Source: DASVBE01 sp963770375 (GTDB taxonomy: Bacteria > Actinomycetota > Actinomycetes > Streptosporangiales > Streptosporangiaceae). From it: a stretch of DNA of 64,000 nt. The stretch's first letter is position 1. Each line of letters begins with the position of its first letter. The position numbers and the translations under genes were made by a program. This document shows positions 35,626-44,404 of the stretch, piece by piece. The stretch spans positions 62,001-126,000 of the forward strand of contig CAVYPM010000012.1 of NCBI GenBank assembly GCA_963770375.1, in the 5' to 3' direction. The notes beneath the pieces were generated by a model that had not been told where the DNA came from, made no database searches, and saw only the letters and a program-made list of their open reading frames with translations.

Positions 35626-35666
35626 GGGGGCCGGCCGGTGGGTGCCCTGAACCGGCGGCCGGCCTC
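35626..35666 (-). terminator. GC-rich hairpin after the GntR gene
   Basis: GGGGGCCGGCCGGT and ACCGGCGGCCGGCC form a long imperfect stem with an ~8-base loop just downstream of the GntR stop on the minus strand. Confidence 0.5.
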
Positions 35667-35669
35667 TGC

Positions 35670-36362
35670 CTACCAGCCGGCGGGCGGGCCTGACGGGCCG
35701 CGCTGGCGCCGGTTGGTCTCGTAGCGGACGCTCAGCACGTGGTGACGGCCGGCCGCTTCGGCCAGGTCAGGGTCGCCGGCCTCGATCGCGTTGATCAGCC
35801 AGTGGTGCTCCGACCAGGCCGCCGGGGTCTGCAGCGGGGCGCTCTGCCGGAGCAGCCACTGGCCCCTCCTGACCATCGGGATCGCGAGCCCGATCAGATA
35901 GGTGTTGCCGGTCATCTCGAAGATCAGCGAGTGCAGCTCGGTGTGCAGCAGGGACAGTGCATCGAGGTCGTAGCCCTCAGCCGAGGACTCCACCAGGGCC
36001 AGGATGGCCCGCATGCGCTCGAGGTGGCTGCGGTCCGGCGAGCTGGCCGCGAGCCGGGCGCCGAGCGGCTCCAGGGCCAGCCGGACCTCGAACAGGTCGG
36101 CCGCCTGGGCCGAGGACAGGGTCGCCACGAAGGCCCCGCGACGGGCCGTGACGTCGAGGAACCCCTCCCCCTCGAGCAGCCGGATGGCCTCCCTGATCGG
36201 GTTCCGCGACACGCCGAGCTGCTCGGCCAGCCGGTCCTCGGTCAGCCGCTCCCCCGGCCGCAGCGTCCCGTCAAGGATGAGCCTGCGCAGCTCGGTCGCG
36301 ACGAGATCGCGGAGCGGTTGGTGAGACCGGCCGACGTTCCCCGCCTCGGTAATCGACGTCAT
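35670..36362 (-). CDS. GntR-family regulator with FCD ligand domain
   Basis: 230 residues. N-terminal winged helix: LRRLILDGTLRPGERLTEDR and LAEQLGVSRNPIREAIRLLE, the classic GntR recognition region. Then an all-helical FCD domain (FadR type) with EVRLALEPLGARLAA and the metal/ligand His positions LHTELHSLIFEM and GRHHVLSVRY. It lies between two divergent peptide-type ABC operons whose promoters share a GTATAC element also resembling its own upstream sequence, so it probably represses both and itself. Effector likely an imported acid or amide product. Confidence 0.9.
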   Translation of the reverse strand: MTSITEAGNVGRSHQPLRDLVATELRRLILDGTLRPGERLTEDRLAEQLGVSRNPIREAIRLLEGEGFLDVTARRGAFVATLSSAQAADLFEVRLALEPLGARLAASSPDRSHLERMRAILALVESSAEGYDLDALSLLHTELHSLIFEMTGNTYLIGLAIPMVRRGQWLLRQSAPLQTPAAWSEHHWLINAIEAGDPDLAEAAGRHHVLSVRYETNRRQRGPSGPPAGW

Positions 36363-36370
36363 GGTCGTTT

Positions 36371-36405
36371 ATTGTATGCAAATGTGAGTTCCCGCGCGGG
36401 AACTC
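36371..36405. promoter_or_regulatory. GntR gene upstream control region with perfect 20-bp palindrome
   Basis: Minus-strand TACAAT (-10 like, 36376-36371) sits within TTGTATGCAAATGT, which repeats the TGTATACGCAAATGT seen before system A. Beside it GAGTTCCCGCGCGGGAACTC (36386-36405) is a perfect palindrome without a loop, unsuitable as a terminator and more like a dimer-binding site. Confidence 0.5.
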
Positions 36406-36505
36406 GCGCTGCGCGGGGTGAGCGGCACCCCCAGTCTGGCGTGCCCGCAGCCAGCATGCGGTGACCTCGGCAGATATCAATTGCACTGCTAGCAGGGCAA
36501 ATCTC

Positions 36506-36534
36506 TTGACGCACGACTGTCACTTAGTTAGCTT
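36506..36534 (+). promoter_or_regulatory. promoter of the system-B operon
   Basis: TTGACG (36506-36511), 17-base spacer, TAGCTT (36529-36534). A GTATAC-related word, CGATATACAG (36550-36559), lies just downstream where a repressor would block elongation or initiation, and a second TTGACA occurs at 36565-36570. The leader to the ATG at 36707 is about 165 bases and has no ORF with convincing coding bias. Confidence 0.5.
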
Positions 36535-36706
36535 TCCTATCAACCGATTCGATATACAGGGCCCTTGACAACGCGTTCGTAAGCCACGGCTCTCCGGGCC
36601 GCGGCTGAGCATGGCTGCCTGCGCCGGCTTCCGGGCGGCGAGAGAACCGCCGGGACGGCGGCAGGCGGCCCGACCTGGCGTCACTCACAGCAGAACGGGA
36701 ACGATC

Positions 36707-38362
36707 ATGGGCGATTCAGGCAACCCCGGCATGCCCGCATCACGGCTCAGCCGGCGGACCTTCCTGGGCGGCGCGGCCGCGGTCGGCGCCTTCGGGATCA
36801 CCGGCGGAGCGCTGGCCGGCTGCGCGGAGGGCTCTAGCCCGTCCTCGTCCGGGGGCGGCGGCTCGTCTGGCCCGGCGGCCGCGGCGATATCCGTCGGCGT
36901 GTTCCAGAACCCGGACTCGCTGGACCCGGGCCAGACCGGCCTGATCACCGTGGCGCAGGTCCTGAGCACGATCTTCGACACGCTGATCTGGAAGTTCCCG
37001 AACGACCCGAAGTACTACCCGGGCCTGGCCGAGAGCTACACGGTCTCCCCCGACGCCAAGACCTACACGTTCAAGCTGCGCAAGGGCGTCACGTTCCACG
37101 ACGGCACCGCGTTCGACGCGAACGCGGTCAAGGCCACCTTCGACCACATCGTGGACCCGAAGACCAAGTCGCTGTCGGCCATCGGCGCGCTGGGCCCGTA
37201 CCAGGAGACCAAGGTCGTCGACAAGTACACCGCGCAGGTGGTGTTCTCCGCGGCCAACGCCGCGTTCGTGAACGAGATGTGCCAGCTGACCATGGCCATC
37301 TCCTCGCCGGCCGCGCTGAAGAAGTACGGCAGCGGCTACAACCAGCACCCGGTCGGCACCGGGCCGTTCGTGTTCAAGCAGTTCATCAACAACGACCGCG
37401 TGGTCGTGACCAGGAACCCGGACTACAACTGGGCGCCCACCCCGCTGGGCAGCGGGCCCGCGAAGCTCAGCCAGATCACGTTCCGGATCCTGCCCGACCC
37501 GTCCTCGCAGGCCAACGCGCTGACCACGGGCGAGATCCAGATCGCGCAGAACCTGAACCCGGGCGACGTCCAGTCCGCGGTCAGCGCGGGCAAGAAGAAG
37601 CTCACCGCGCTGTCCACCGGCATGCCCTACTGCATCCTGGCCAACAACGCCAAGCCGCCCACCGACGAGCTGGCGGTCCGGCAGGCCATCGAGTTCTCGG
37701 TCAACACCAAGGCCATCATCGACACCCTGTTCAAGGGCCTGTACACGCCGGCCACCAGCGTGCTCACCCCGACCACGCAGGGCTACAACACTGACCAGGT
37801 GCTCTACAAGTTCGACCCGGCCCGGGCCGCGCACCTGCTGGACGGGGCGGGCTGGACGAAGTCCGGGAGCACCCGGTCCCGCAAGGGCCAGCCGCTGGAG
37901 CTGCAGTTCATCAACATCGCGAACTTCGGCTTCGACGGCATCTCCCAGCTGATGCAGGCCCAGCTGGCCGAGGTGGGCTTTAAGACCACGATCACCGACC
38001 AGGCCTTCCCGGCCGTGGGCACCACCTACAACCAGGGCAAGCACAACCTGGCCGACTGGTTCTACTACGACGTGGACCCGTACCTGTACAACTCGGTGTT
38101 CACCAGCAAGCAGATCAAGGCCGGGTTCAACTGGTCGCACTACAGCAACCCGTCGGTGGACGCGGCCATCGCCAAGGCCAACGCCGACCCGAACACGGAC
38201 TCGCGGACCCAGCGGTACGAGGCGATTACGCTGACCCTGGCCAAGTCCGCGAGCGTCATCCCGATCTACAACCTGGAGAGCATCGTCGTGACCCAGCCGA
38301 ACATCGCCGGCCTCAAGTTCTCCACGGTAGGCCAGCCGCTGTTCCACTCGGCCACGGCCTGA
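36707..38362 (+). CDS. family-5 solute-binding lipoprotein (system B)
   Basis: 551 residues. SRRTFLGGAAAVGAFGITGG then LAGCAEG: Tat motif and lipobox. SBP_bac_5 core with TYTFKLRKGVTFHDGTAFDA, HPVGTGPFVFKQF and HYSNPSVDAAIAKANA, paralogous to the system-A binding protein. I prefer ATG 36707 over an upstream frame extension because it gives a regular signal peptide. First gene of a seven-gene transport and enzyme operon. Ligand unknown. Confidence 0.9.
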   Translation: MGDSGNPGMPASRLSRRTFLGGAAAVGAFGITGGALAGCAEGSSPSSSGGGGSSGPAAAAISVGVFQNPDSLDPGQTGLITVAQVLSTIFDTLIWKFPNDPKYYPGLAESYTVSPDAKTYTFKLRKGVTFHDGTAFDANAVKATFDHIVDPKTKSLSAIGALGPYQETKVVDKYTAQVVFSAANAAFVNEMCQLTMAISSPAALKKYGSGYNQHPVGTGPFVFKQFINNDRVVVTRNPDYNWAPTPLGSGPAKLSQITFRILPDPSSQANALTTGEIQIAQNLNPGDVQSAVSAGKKKLTALSTGMPYCILANNAKPPTDELAVRQAIEFSVNTKAIIDTLFKGLYTPATSVLTPTTQGYNTDQVLYKFDPARAAHLLDGAGWTKSGSTRSRKGQPLELQFINIANFGFDGISQLMQAQLAEVGFKTTITDQAFPAVGTTYNQGKHNLADWFYYDVDPYLYNSVFTSKQIKAGFNWSHYSNPSVDAAIAKANADPNTDSRTQRYEAITLTLAKSASVIPIYNLESIVVTQPNIAGLKFSTVGQPLFHSATA

Positions 38363-38383
38363 CCGCCGGCGGCGCGGGCGCCC

Positions 38384-39316
38384 ATGCTGGTCTTCATCCT
38401 GCGGCGGCTGCTGGCCGCGATCCCGGTGCTGTTCGGGATCACGGTGCTGGTGTTCCTGATCCTGCACCTGATCCCTGGCGACCCGGCGCAGATCCTGCTG
38501 TTCGGCTCCGGGGCCACCCCGGAGCAGGTGGCCAACCTGGACAAGCAGCTCGGGCTGACCGGCTCGATCTTCTCCCAGTACGGCCATTACGTGGTGCAGC
38601 TGCTGCACGGGAACCTGGGTTACTCCTACGCGTCCCACGAAACGGTCCTGACGGAGATCAGCCAGCAGCTGCCGTACACCCTCAACCTGGCGCTGGGCGG
38701 GCTCGTGGTGGCCCTGGGCGTGGGCATCCCGCTGGGCATCGCCGCGGGCGTCCGGCCCGGCGGGGTGACCGACAAGGTCGCCACCGGGGTGGCCGTGCTC
38801 GGGGTCGCCATCCCCTACTTCTGGCTGGCGATCCTGCTCGTGCTGCTGTTCGCGGTGAAGCTGCGGCTGCTGCCGGCGCTGGGCACCGGGTCGGTGGACG
38901 CGCTGATCCTGCCGGCCATCGCGCTGGGCTGGGGGTTCGCGGCGATCATCGCCCGGCTGCTGCGGAACAACCTGATCGAGGTGTACCAGAGCCCGTACAT
39001 GATCGTGGCCCGGGCCAAGGGCCTGTCCGAGTGGCGGCTGCTGTGGCATCACGCGCTGCGGAACGCGATCTCCTCCACGGTCACGATCGTCGGGCTCCAG
39101 TTCGGCTACCTGCTGGCCGGCGCGGTAGCGATCGAGGTCATCTTCGGCCGGCCCGGGCTCGGCGCGTTCCTCGTCGCCCGGATCCAGCAGAAGGACGTGC
39201 CGTCCATCCAGGGCGTGGTGCTGTTCGTGGCGGTCGTCTACCTGATCGCGAACCTGCTGGTGGACGTGATTCACGCGCTGCTCGACCCGCGCATCCGGCG
39301 GAGCTGGTCGCGGTGA
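38384..39316 (+). CDS. peptide-type ABC permease (DppB-like, system B)
   Basis: 310 residues. LRRLLAAIPVLFGITVLVFL, then HLIPGDPAQILLFG, six helices, EAA-type loop PYMIVARAKGLSEWRLLWHH. Same length as the system-A DppB-like protein and similar block by block. Its stop overlaps the next GTG start by 4 bases. Confidence 0.92.
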   Translation: MLVFILRRLLAAIPVLFGITVLVFLILHLIPGDPAQILLFGSGATPEQVANLDKQLGLTGSIFSQYGHYVVQLLHGNLGYSYASHETVLTEISQQLPYTLNLALGGLVVALGVGIPLGIAAGVRPGGVTDKVATGVAVLGVAIPYFWLAILLVLLFAVKLRLLPALGTGSVDALILPAIALGWGFAAIIARLLRNNLIEVYQSPYMIVARAKGLSEWRLLWHHALRNAISSTVTIVGLQFGYLLAGAVAIEVIFGRPGLGAFLVARIQQKDVPSIQGVVLFVAVVYLIANLLVDVIHALLDPRIRRSWSR

Positions 39317-40269
39317 CCGCGCCCGTCGCCTCGGCTGGTTCCGCGACCCGGACGCGGCTCGCGCCGCCGCGGAACCGGCCGGCCGTGCTGCGGGCCCGGT
39401 TCATGCTGGCGGCCCGCCGCGACCCGGTCGGCCTGGTCGCCACCATCTCCGCGGTGCTGATCGGGCTGATCGCGCTGGCCGCCCCGCTGCTGCCGCTTCC
39501 TGACCCGGCCGCGCTGGTCGGCACCGGCCAGCTGCACCCCAGCGCCGCGCACCTGTTCGGCACCGACCAGCTGGGCCGGGACGTGCTGTCGCGGACCGTC
39601 TACGGCGCCCGGCACACGCTGGTCACCGCGGTGCTGAGCACCGCGCTGGCGGCCGCGATCGGGATCCCGCTCGGCGTGCTGGCCGGCTACCTGTACCGCT
39701 GGCAGTCCAGCGTGGTCATGCGGGTGATGGACATTCTGCTGGCGTTCCCCGGGCTGCTGCTGGCCCTGGTCATCGTGACGGTCCTGGGCCCGGGCGTGAC
39801 CACGGTAGTGGTCGCGGTGGCCATCTCCTACATCCCGATCTTCGCCCGGGTGGCGTACGGGCCGACCAAGTCGGTGCGGGCGCAGGACTACATCTCCGCG
39901 GCCAAGGTGGTGGGCTGCCGGCCGATGCGGATCGTCGGCCGGCACGTGCTGCCGGTGCTGTCCAGCGAGCTGATCGTGGTGATCAGCAGCGCGATCGGGT
40001 GGACCACGCTGCTCGCCGCCACGCTGGACTTCCTCGGCTTCGGCATCCGGCCGCCGTCCCCGGACTGGGGCGCCGACCTGTCCGCCGGCGTGCAGTACCT
40101 CGGCCAGGCGTGGTGGATCTCCGCGGCGCCGGGCATCGCGATCACCGTGACGATCCTGATCGCCAACTACATGGGCGACTTCCTGGCCAGCATGACCGAC
40201 CCGGCCCGGCTACAGCAGGACCGGGGCAAGATCAAGGACACGACCACACTCATCGCGGGAGAAGGCTGA
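39313..40269 (+). CDS. peptide-type ABC permease (DppC-like, system B)
   Basis: 318 residues from GTG 39313. FGTDQLGRDVLSRTVYGARH signature and EAA-type loop DYISAAKVVGCRPMRIVGRH. Stop and next ATG overlap by one base (TGATG), so the MBL enzyme is translationally coupled to the transporter. Confidence 0.92.
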   Translation: MTAPVASAGSATRTRLAPPRNRPAVLRARFMLAARRDPVGLVATISAVLIGLIALAAPLLPLPDPAALVGTGQLHPSAAHLFGTDQLGRDVLSRTVYGARHTLVTAVLSTALAAAIGIPLGVLAGYLYRWQSSVVMRVMDILLAFPGLLLALVIVTVLGPGVTTVVVAVAISYIPIFARVAYGPTKSVRAQDYISAAKVVGCRPMRIVGRHVLPVLSSELIVVISSAIGWTTLLAATLDFLGFGIRPPSPDWGADLSAGVQYLGQAWWISAAPGIAITVTILIANYMGDFLASMTDPARLQQDRGKIKDTTTLIAGEG

Positions 40270-41027
40270 TGGAGCTGTTCATACTGCCGCTGGGCGGATG
40301 CTGCTGCAATTACGAGGTCATCGCGCCCGGGGTGGCCGACGGCAAGCGGATCCACATCCCGGTCCCGGCCTGCCTGATCCGGCTCGACGACGGCAAGCTG
40401 GTCCTGGTCGACACCGGGATGAACCGGGTCCACATCAAGGACCCGGACTACACCTGGCGCGGCTCGCCGCTGGCCGACCTGCTGGTGCCGGACATGCGGC
40501 CGGAGGACAGCCTGCTGTTCCGGCTCGCCCAGCTGGACATCGCGCCGCAGGAAGTCGACTACGTGATCAACACGCACCTGCACTTCGACCACGCGGGCAA
40601 CAACGACCTGCTCAAGGACGCCACGTTCTTCGTGCAGCGGGAGCACTACGAGTTCGCCCGGAACACGCCGGAGGTCTTCCCGCACCAGTACTGGAACCTG
40701 CCGCACCTGTCCTACGAGCTGGTCGACGGCCCGTCCCAGCTGTTCCCCGGGCTCGAGGTCATCCCCACCCCCGGGCACGCGCCCGCGCACCAGTCGGTGC
40801 TGCTCCGCCTGCCCGAGACCGGCAACATCGTGATCTGCGGCGACGCCGTGTACTGCCAGGAGAACTACGACCACGACGCGTGGGGCGGCCAGGCCGACCC
40901 GGAAACCGCCAGGGTGAGCGCGCTGATGCTGCGCGACCGGGCCGCCCAGGAGAACGCCCAGATGATCTACGGCCACGACCGGAACCAGGTCGCCACGCTG
41001 CGCTGGTCCACCCAGTCGTACAAGTAG
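40269..41027 (+). CDS. metallo-beta-lactamase-fold hydrolase, N-acyl-homoserine-lactonase-like
   Basis: 252 residues. NTHLHFDHAGNN is the dinuclear zinc motif (HxHxDH), with PGHAPAHQSV and CGDAVYCQENYDHDAW providing further ligands and GHDRNQVA near the end. Length and motif spacing resemble AiiA/AttM-type lactonases. No signal peptide, so it would act on an imported compound. Placement between permease and amidohydrolase genes in one operon suggests ring opening of a lactone or related cyclic substrate, but quorum quenching is not shown. Confidence 0.82.
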   Translation: MELFILPLGGCCCNYEVIAPGVADGKRIHIPVPACLIRLDDGKLVLVDTGMNRVHIKDPDYTWRGSPLADLLVPDMRPEDSLLFRLAQLDIAPQEVDYVINTHLHFDHAGNNDLLKDATFFVQREHYEFARNTPEVFPHQYWNLPHLSYELVDGPSQLFPGLEVIPTPGHAPAHQSVLLRLPETGNIVICGDAVYCQENYDHDAWGGQADPETARVSALMLRDRAAQENAQMIYGHDRNQVATLRWSTQSYK

Positions 41028-41045
41028 CAGTAGGGAGAAGCTGAC

Positions 41046-42272
41046 GTGACCGACAGCGGACGCCCCGTCGTCATCCGCAACGTGACCCTCATCGACGGCA
41101 CGGGAGCCGCGCCCGTGCCCGGCCAGGCGCTGATCGCCGAGGGGCGGCGGATCAGCTGGATCGGCCCGGACGGCTCGCTGCCCGCGGGCAGTGAAACGGG
41201 TGCAATCGACGGCGGCGGCGGGACCATCCTGCCCGGGCTGATCAACTGCCACGTGCACCTGGCCAACGACGGGTCGCCGGACCTGTTCGGCCAGGCGGCC
41301 AGGGACTCGGTGACCACCGCCGCGCTGCGCGGCTACCTGAACATGCAGGTCACGCTGGAGTCCGGGGTGACCTCGGTGCGGGACTGCGGCGCGGCCAACG
41401 GCATCGCGATCGACCTGGCCCGGGCGGTGGACGACGGGCTGGTGCCCGGGCCGCGGATCCGCGCCGCGGGGCGGGTCATCACGATGACCGGCGGGCACGG
41501 CCACTTCATCGGCCGGGAGGCGGACGGCCCGGACGGCGTGCGGGGGGCCACCCGGGCCGAGCTCAAGGCGGGCGCGCACTTCATCAAGGCGATGGCCACC
41601 GGCGGGGTGCTGACCCCCGGCGTCGTGCCCACCCAGACCGCACTGCAGCAGGACGAGCTTGAGCAGGTGGCCAGGGAGGCGCACAACGCCGGCAAGCGGG
41701 CGGCCTGCCACGCGATCGGCAACGAGGGCATCAAGAACGCGATCCGGGCCGGCATCGACTCCATCGAGCACGGCTTCTACCTGGACGACGAGGCGCTCCA
41801 GCTGGCCATCGACCACGGCACCACGCTGGTGCCGACGCTGATCGCGGTGAACCAGATCGTGAACAACGGCGACACCGGGCAGATCCCCGACTGGGTGGTG
41901 GAGAAGGCGAAGAGCGAGTCCGGCCACCACCAGACCAGCTTCGCCGCGGCGGTCAAGTCCGGGATGCGGATCGCGGCCGGCACCGACGCGGGCACGCCGT
42001 TCAACCCGCACGGCTTCCTGCCGCAGGAGCTGGCCCTGATGGTGGAGTACGGCATCGACCCGCTGGCCGCGCTGGTCGCCGCGACCAGCAGCGCCGCGCG
42101 CAACCTGGGCCTGGACCCGGACGTCGGCACGCTCGAGGTGGGGCGGCTGGCGGACGTGATCGTGGTCGCCGGGGACCCGGTGGCGGACATCGCGGCGGTG
42201 GAAGCGACCCGGTTCGTGATGAAGGACGGCCAGGTGTACCGGAACGACCTCGGTGGCGGGCAGGCGGGCTGA
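41046..42272 (+). CDS. amidohydrolase (imidazolonepropionase/Xaa-Pro dipeptidase-like)
   Basis: 408 residues from GTG 41046 with AGGGAGAAG upstream. Amidohydrolase superfamily: LPGLINCHVHLAND (first two metal His), HFIKAMATGGVLTPG with the position of the carboxylated Lys, AACHAIGNEGIKNAIRAG and SIEHGFYLDD (metal His), and AAGTDAGTPFNPHG (catalytic Asp). Closest in pattern to cytosolic dipeptidases of the Sgx9260/prolidase-like group. Together with the lactonase-like enzyme it would process the imported ligand by amide or peptide hydrolysis. Confidence 0.85.
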   Translation: MTDSGRPVVIRNVTLIDGTGAAPVPGQALIAEGRRISWIGPDGSLPAGSETGAIDGGGGTILPGLINCHVHLANDGSPDLFGQAARDSVTTAALRGYLNMQVTLESGVTSVRDCGAANGIAIDLARAVDDGLVPGPRIRAAGRVITMTGGHGHFIGREADGPDGVRGATRAELKAGAHFIKAMATGGVLTPGVVPTQTALQQDELEQVAREAHNAGKRAACHAIGNEGIKNAIRAGIDSIEHGFYLDDEALQLAIDHGTTLVPTLIAVNQIVNNGDTGQIPDWVVEKAKSESGHHQTSFAAAVKSGMRIAAGTDAGTPFNPHGFLPQELALMVEYGIDPLAALVAATSSAARNLGLDPDVGTLEVGRLADVIVVAGDPVADIAAVEATRFVMKDGQVYRNDLGGGQAG

Positions 42273-42273
42273 C

Positions 42274-43275
42274 TTGGAAGTAATCCCGACGCTGGCGGTC
42301 AGCGACCTGACGGTCCGGTTCCGGACCCCGCACGCCACCGTGCACGCGGTGAACGGCGTCAGCTTTACCCTGGACCGGGGCCGGACCGCGGCAATCGTCG
42401 GGGAGTCAGGCTCGGGGAAGAGCGTGACCTGCCTCTCCTTGCTACGGTTGCTGCCCCGTTCGGCCCGGGTGACAGGGTCGGTCCGGCTGGATGGCCAGGA
42501 ATTGCTGACTCTGGGTGAGTCGGACATCCGCCGGATCCGCGGCAAGGACATCGGGCTGGTGTACCAGGACCCGATGGCCGCGCTGAACCCGGTCCGCACG
42601 ATCGGCGCCCAGGTCTGCGAGCCGCTGCGGCTGCACCTGGGGCTGAGCAAGCGGGCGGCGCGGGAGCGGGCCGCGGAGCTGCTGGCCACGGTGGGCATCC
42701 CGGCGCCGGCCCGGCAGCTCGGGTCCTACCCGTACGAGTTCAGCGGCGGCATGCGGCAGCGGGTGGTCATCGCGATGGCGATCGCCTGCGAGCCGCGGGT
42801 GCTGCTGGCCGATGAGCCGACCACCGCGCTGGACGTGTCGGTGCAGGCGCAGATCCTCGAGCTGCTCAAGAAGCTGACCACCGAGATGGCGATCTCGCTG
42901 ATCCTGATCAGCCACGACCTGAGCGTGGTAGCCGGGCTGGCCGACGACGTGATGGTCATGTACGGCGGCTACCTGGTCGAGCACGGCGAGGCGCTGGGCG
43001 TGTTCGAGCAGCCCCGGCACCCGTACACGGCGGGCCTGCTGGCCTCGATCCCGGACATGGCGCCGGACCCGGAGGCGGAGCTGATCGGCATCCCCGGCCA
43101 GCCGCCGGATATGCGGGCGCTGCCGTCCGGCTGCGTCTTCCGGCCGCGCTGCCCGCACGCGTTCGCGGCCTGCGAGGAGCGGCCGGCCCTGCAGGACCGA
43201 GGGCCCGCGCACCGCGCGGCCTGCTGGCTGGGGCCGGAGGTGAGCCTTGACCGGACCGGGCGCGGCGCCGCGTGA
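42274..43275 (+). CDS. peptide-type ABC ATPase (DppD-like, system B)
   Basis: About 333 residues. Start taken as TTG 42274 just after the amidohydrolase stop; GTG 42253, overlapping it by 20 bases, is the alternative. AIVGESGSGKSVTCLSLLRL (Walker A), FSGGMRQRVVIAMAIACEPR (signature), LLADEPTTALD (Walker B), and the C-terminal cysteine segment GCVFRPRCPHAFAACEE. Pairs with the next gene. Confidence 0.92.
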   Translation: MEVIPTLAVSDLTVRFRTPHATVHAVNGVSFTLDRGRTAAIVGESGSGKSVTCLSLLRLLPRSARVTGSVRLDGQELLTLGESDIRRIRGKDIGLVYQDPMAALNPVRTIGAQVCEPLRLHLGLSKRAARERAAELLATVGIPAPARQLGSYPYEFSGGMRQRVVIAMAIACEPRVLLADEPTTALDVSVQAQILELLKKLTTEMAISLILISHDLSVVAGLADDVMVMYGGYLVEHGEALGVFEQPRHPYTAGLLASIPDMAPDPEAELIGIPGQPPDMRALPSGCVFRPRCPHAFAACEERPALQDRGPAHRAACWLGPEVSLDRTGRGAA

Positions 43276-44326
43276 GCCCACGGCCGGCTCGCCGGCCCCT
43301 GCCGCACCGCCGCTGCTGGAGATCAGCGACCTGCAGGTGCACTACCGTGCGCCGCGGCAGGCCGGGCTGCGGGCGGGCGTGGTCCGCGCGGTGGACGGGG
43401 TCACGCTGAGCGTGGCCCGCGGGGTCACCCTGGGCCTGGTCGGCGAGTCCGGCAGCGGGAAGACCACGCTGGCCAAGAGCCTCGTCAAGCTGGAGCCGGT
43501 GACCGGCGGGGAGATCAGGTTCGGCGGGACCGAGATCGGCGGGCTGGCGGACCGGGCCTTCCTGCCGATGCGGCGGCGCATCCAGATGGTCTTCCAGGAC
43601 TCGCTGAACTCCCTCAACCCGCGGTACACCGTGGTCCGCACGCTCCGTGAGCCCTTCGTGGTGCACTCCCTGGCCGCCCGCGGCGAGCTGCGGGAGAAGG
43701 TGGCCGAGCTGATGCTGCGGGTGGGCCTGAGCCCGGAGATGATGGACGAGCCGGCGGTGCAGCTGTCCGGCGGGCAGCGGCAGCGGGTGAACATCGCCCG
43801 GGCGCTGGCCCCCGGGCCCGAGCTGATCATCGCCGACGAGCCGACCTCGGCGCTGGACGTGTCGGTGCAGGCCCAGATCCTCAACCTGCTGCTGGCGCTG
43901 CAGCGCGAGGTCGGGATGAGCTACCTGTTCATCAGCCACGACCTGGGCGTGATCCGCCGGGTGGCGTCCCACGTCGCGGTGATGTACCTGGGCAAGGTGG
44001 TGGAGACCGCGCCGCGCGCGGACATCTACCGCCAGCCGCTGCACCCGTACACCCGGGCGCTCATGCAGGCGGCGCCGTACCCGGACCCGCGGGTGGAGCG
44101 GCAGCGTACCCAGGCGCCGATCCCCGGCGAGGTGCCCAGCGCCATGGACCCGCCACCGGGCTGCCGGTTCCATCCGCGCTGCCCGCTGGCCCGGCCGGTC
44201 TGCTCCGCGGAGGAACCCGCGCTGCGGCTGGTCACCGGCGGCCGCTGGTCGGCCTGCCACTTCGCGGAGGAACTCGCCGGACAGACCGGGGTAACCGGCC
44301 CGCCAGGCCCGGGCGCATCGGGCTAG
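43247..44326 (+). CDS. peptide-type ABC ATPase (DppF-like, system B), TTG start
   Basis: 359 residues. TTG 43247 is the only start in frame before the domain and has a perfect SD, GGAGGTG, ending 4 bases upstream. Overlaps dppD-like by 29 bases. GLVGESGSGKTTLAKSL, LSGGQRQRVNIARALA, IIADEPTSALD, then GCRFHPRCPLARPVCSAEEP. Last transporter gene of the system-B operon. Confidence 0.92.
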   Translation: MTGPGAAPREPTAGSPAPAAPPLLEISDLQVHYRAPRQAGLRAGVVRAVDGVTLSVARGVTLGLVGESGSGKTTLAKSLVKLEPVTGGEIRFGGTEIGGLADRAFLPMRRRIQMVFQDSLNSLNPRYTVVRTLREPFVVHSLAARGELREKVAELMLRVGLSPEMMDEPAVQLSGGQRQRVNIARALAPGPELIIADEPTSALDVSVQAQILNLLLALQREVGMSYLFISHDLGVIRRVASHVAVMYLGKVVETAPRADIYRQPLHPYTRALMQAAPYPDPRVERQRTQAPIPGEVPSAMDPPPGCRFHPRCPLARPVCSAEEPALRLVTGGRWSACHFAEELAGQTGVTGPPGPGASG

Positions 44327-44404
44327 GGACGGCGGCCATCCACGGTACTCTCGGCGGCGAAAAGCGGCGGCCCGGCTGGTTCGGGCGAGTGAGGAGTGAC
44401 CAGC

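Noticed and set aside
36740..39274. 844-residue minus-strand frame across system-B genes
   Set aside because: Shadow of the binding protein and permease; no domain, no start signal.
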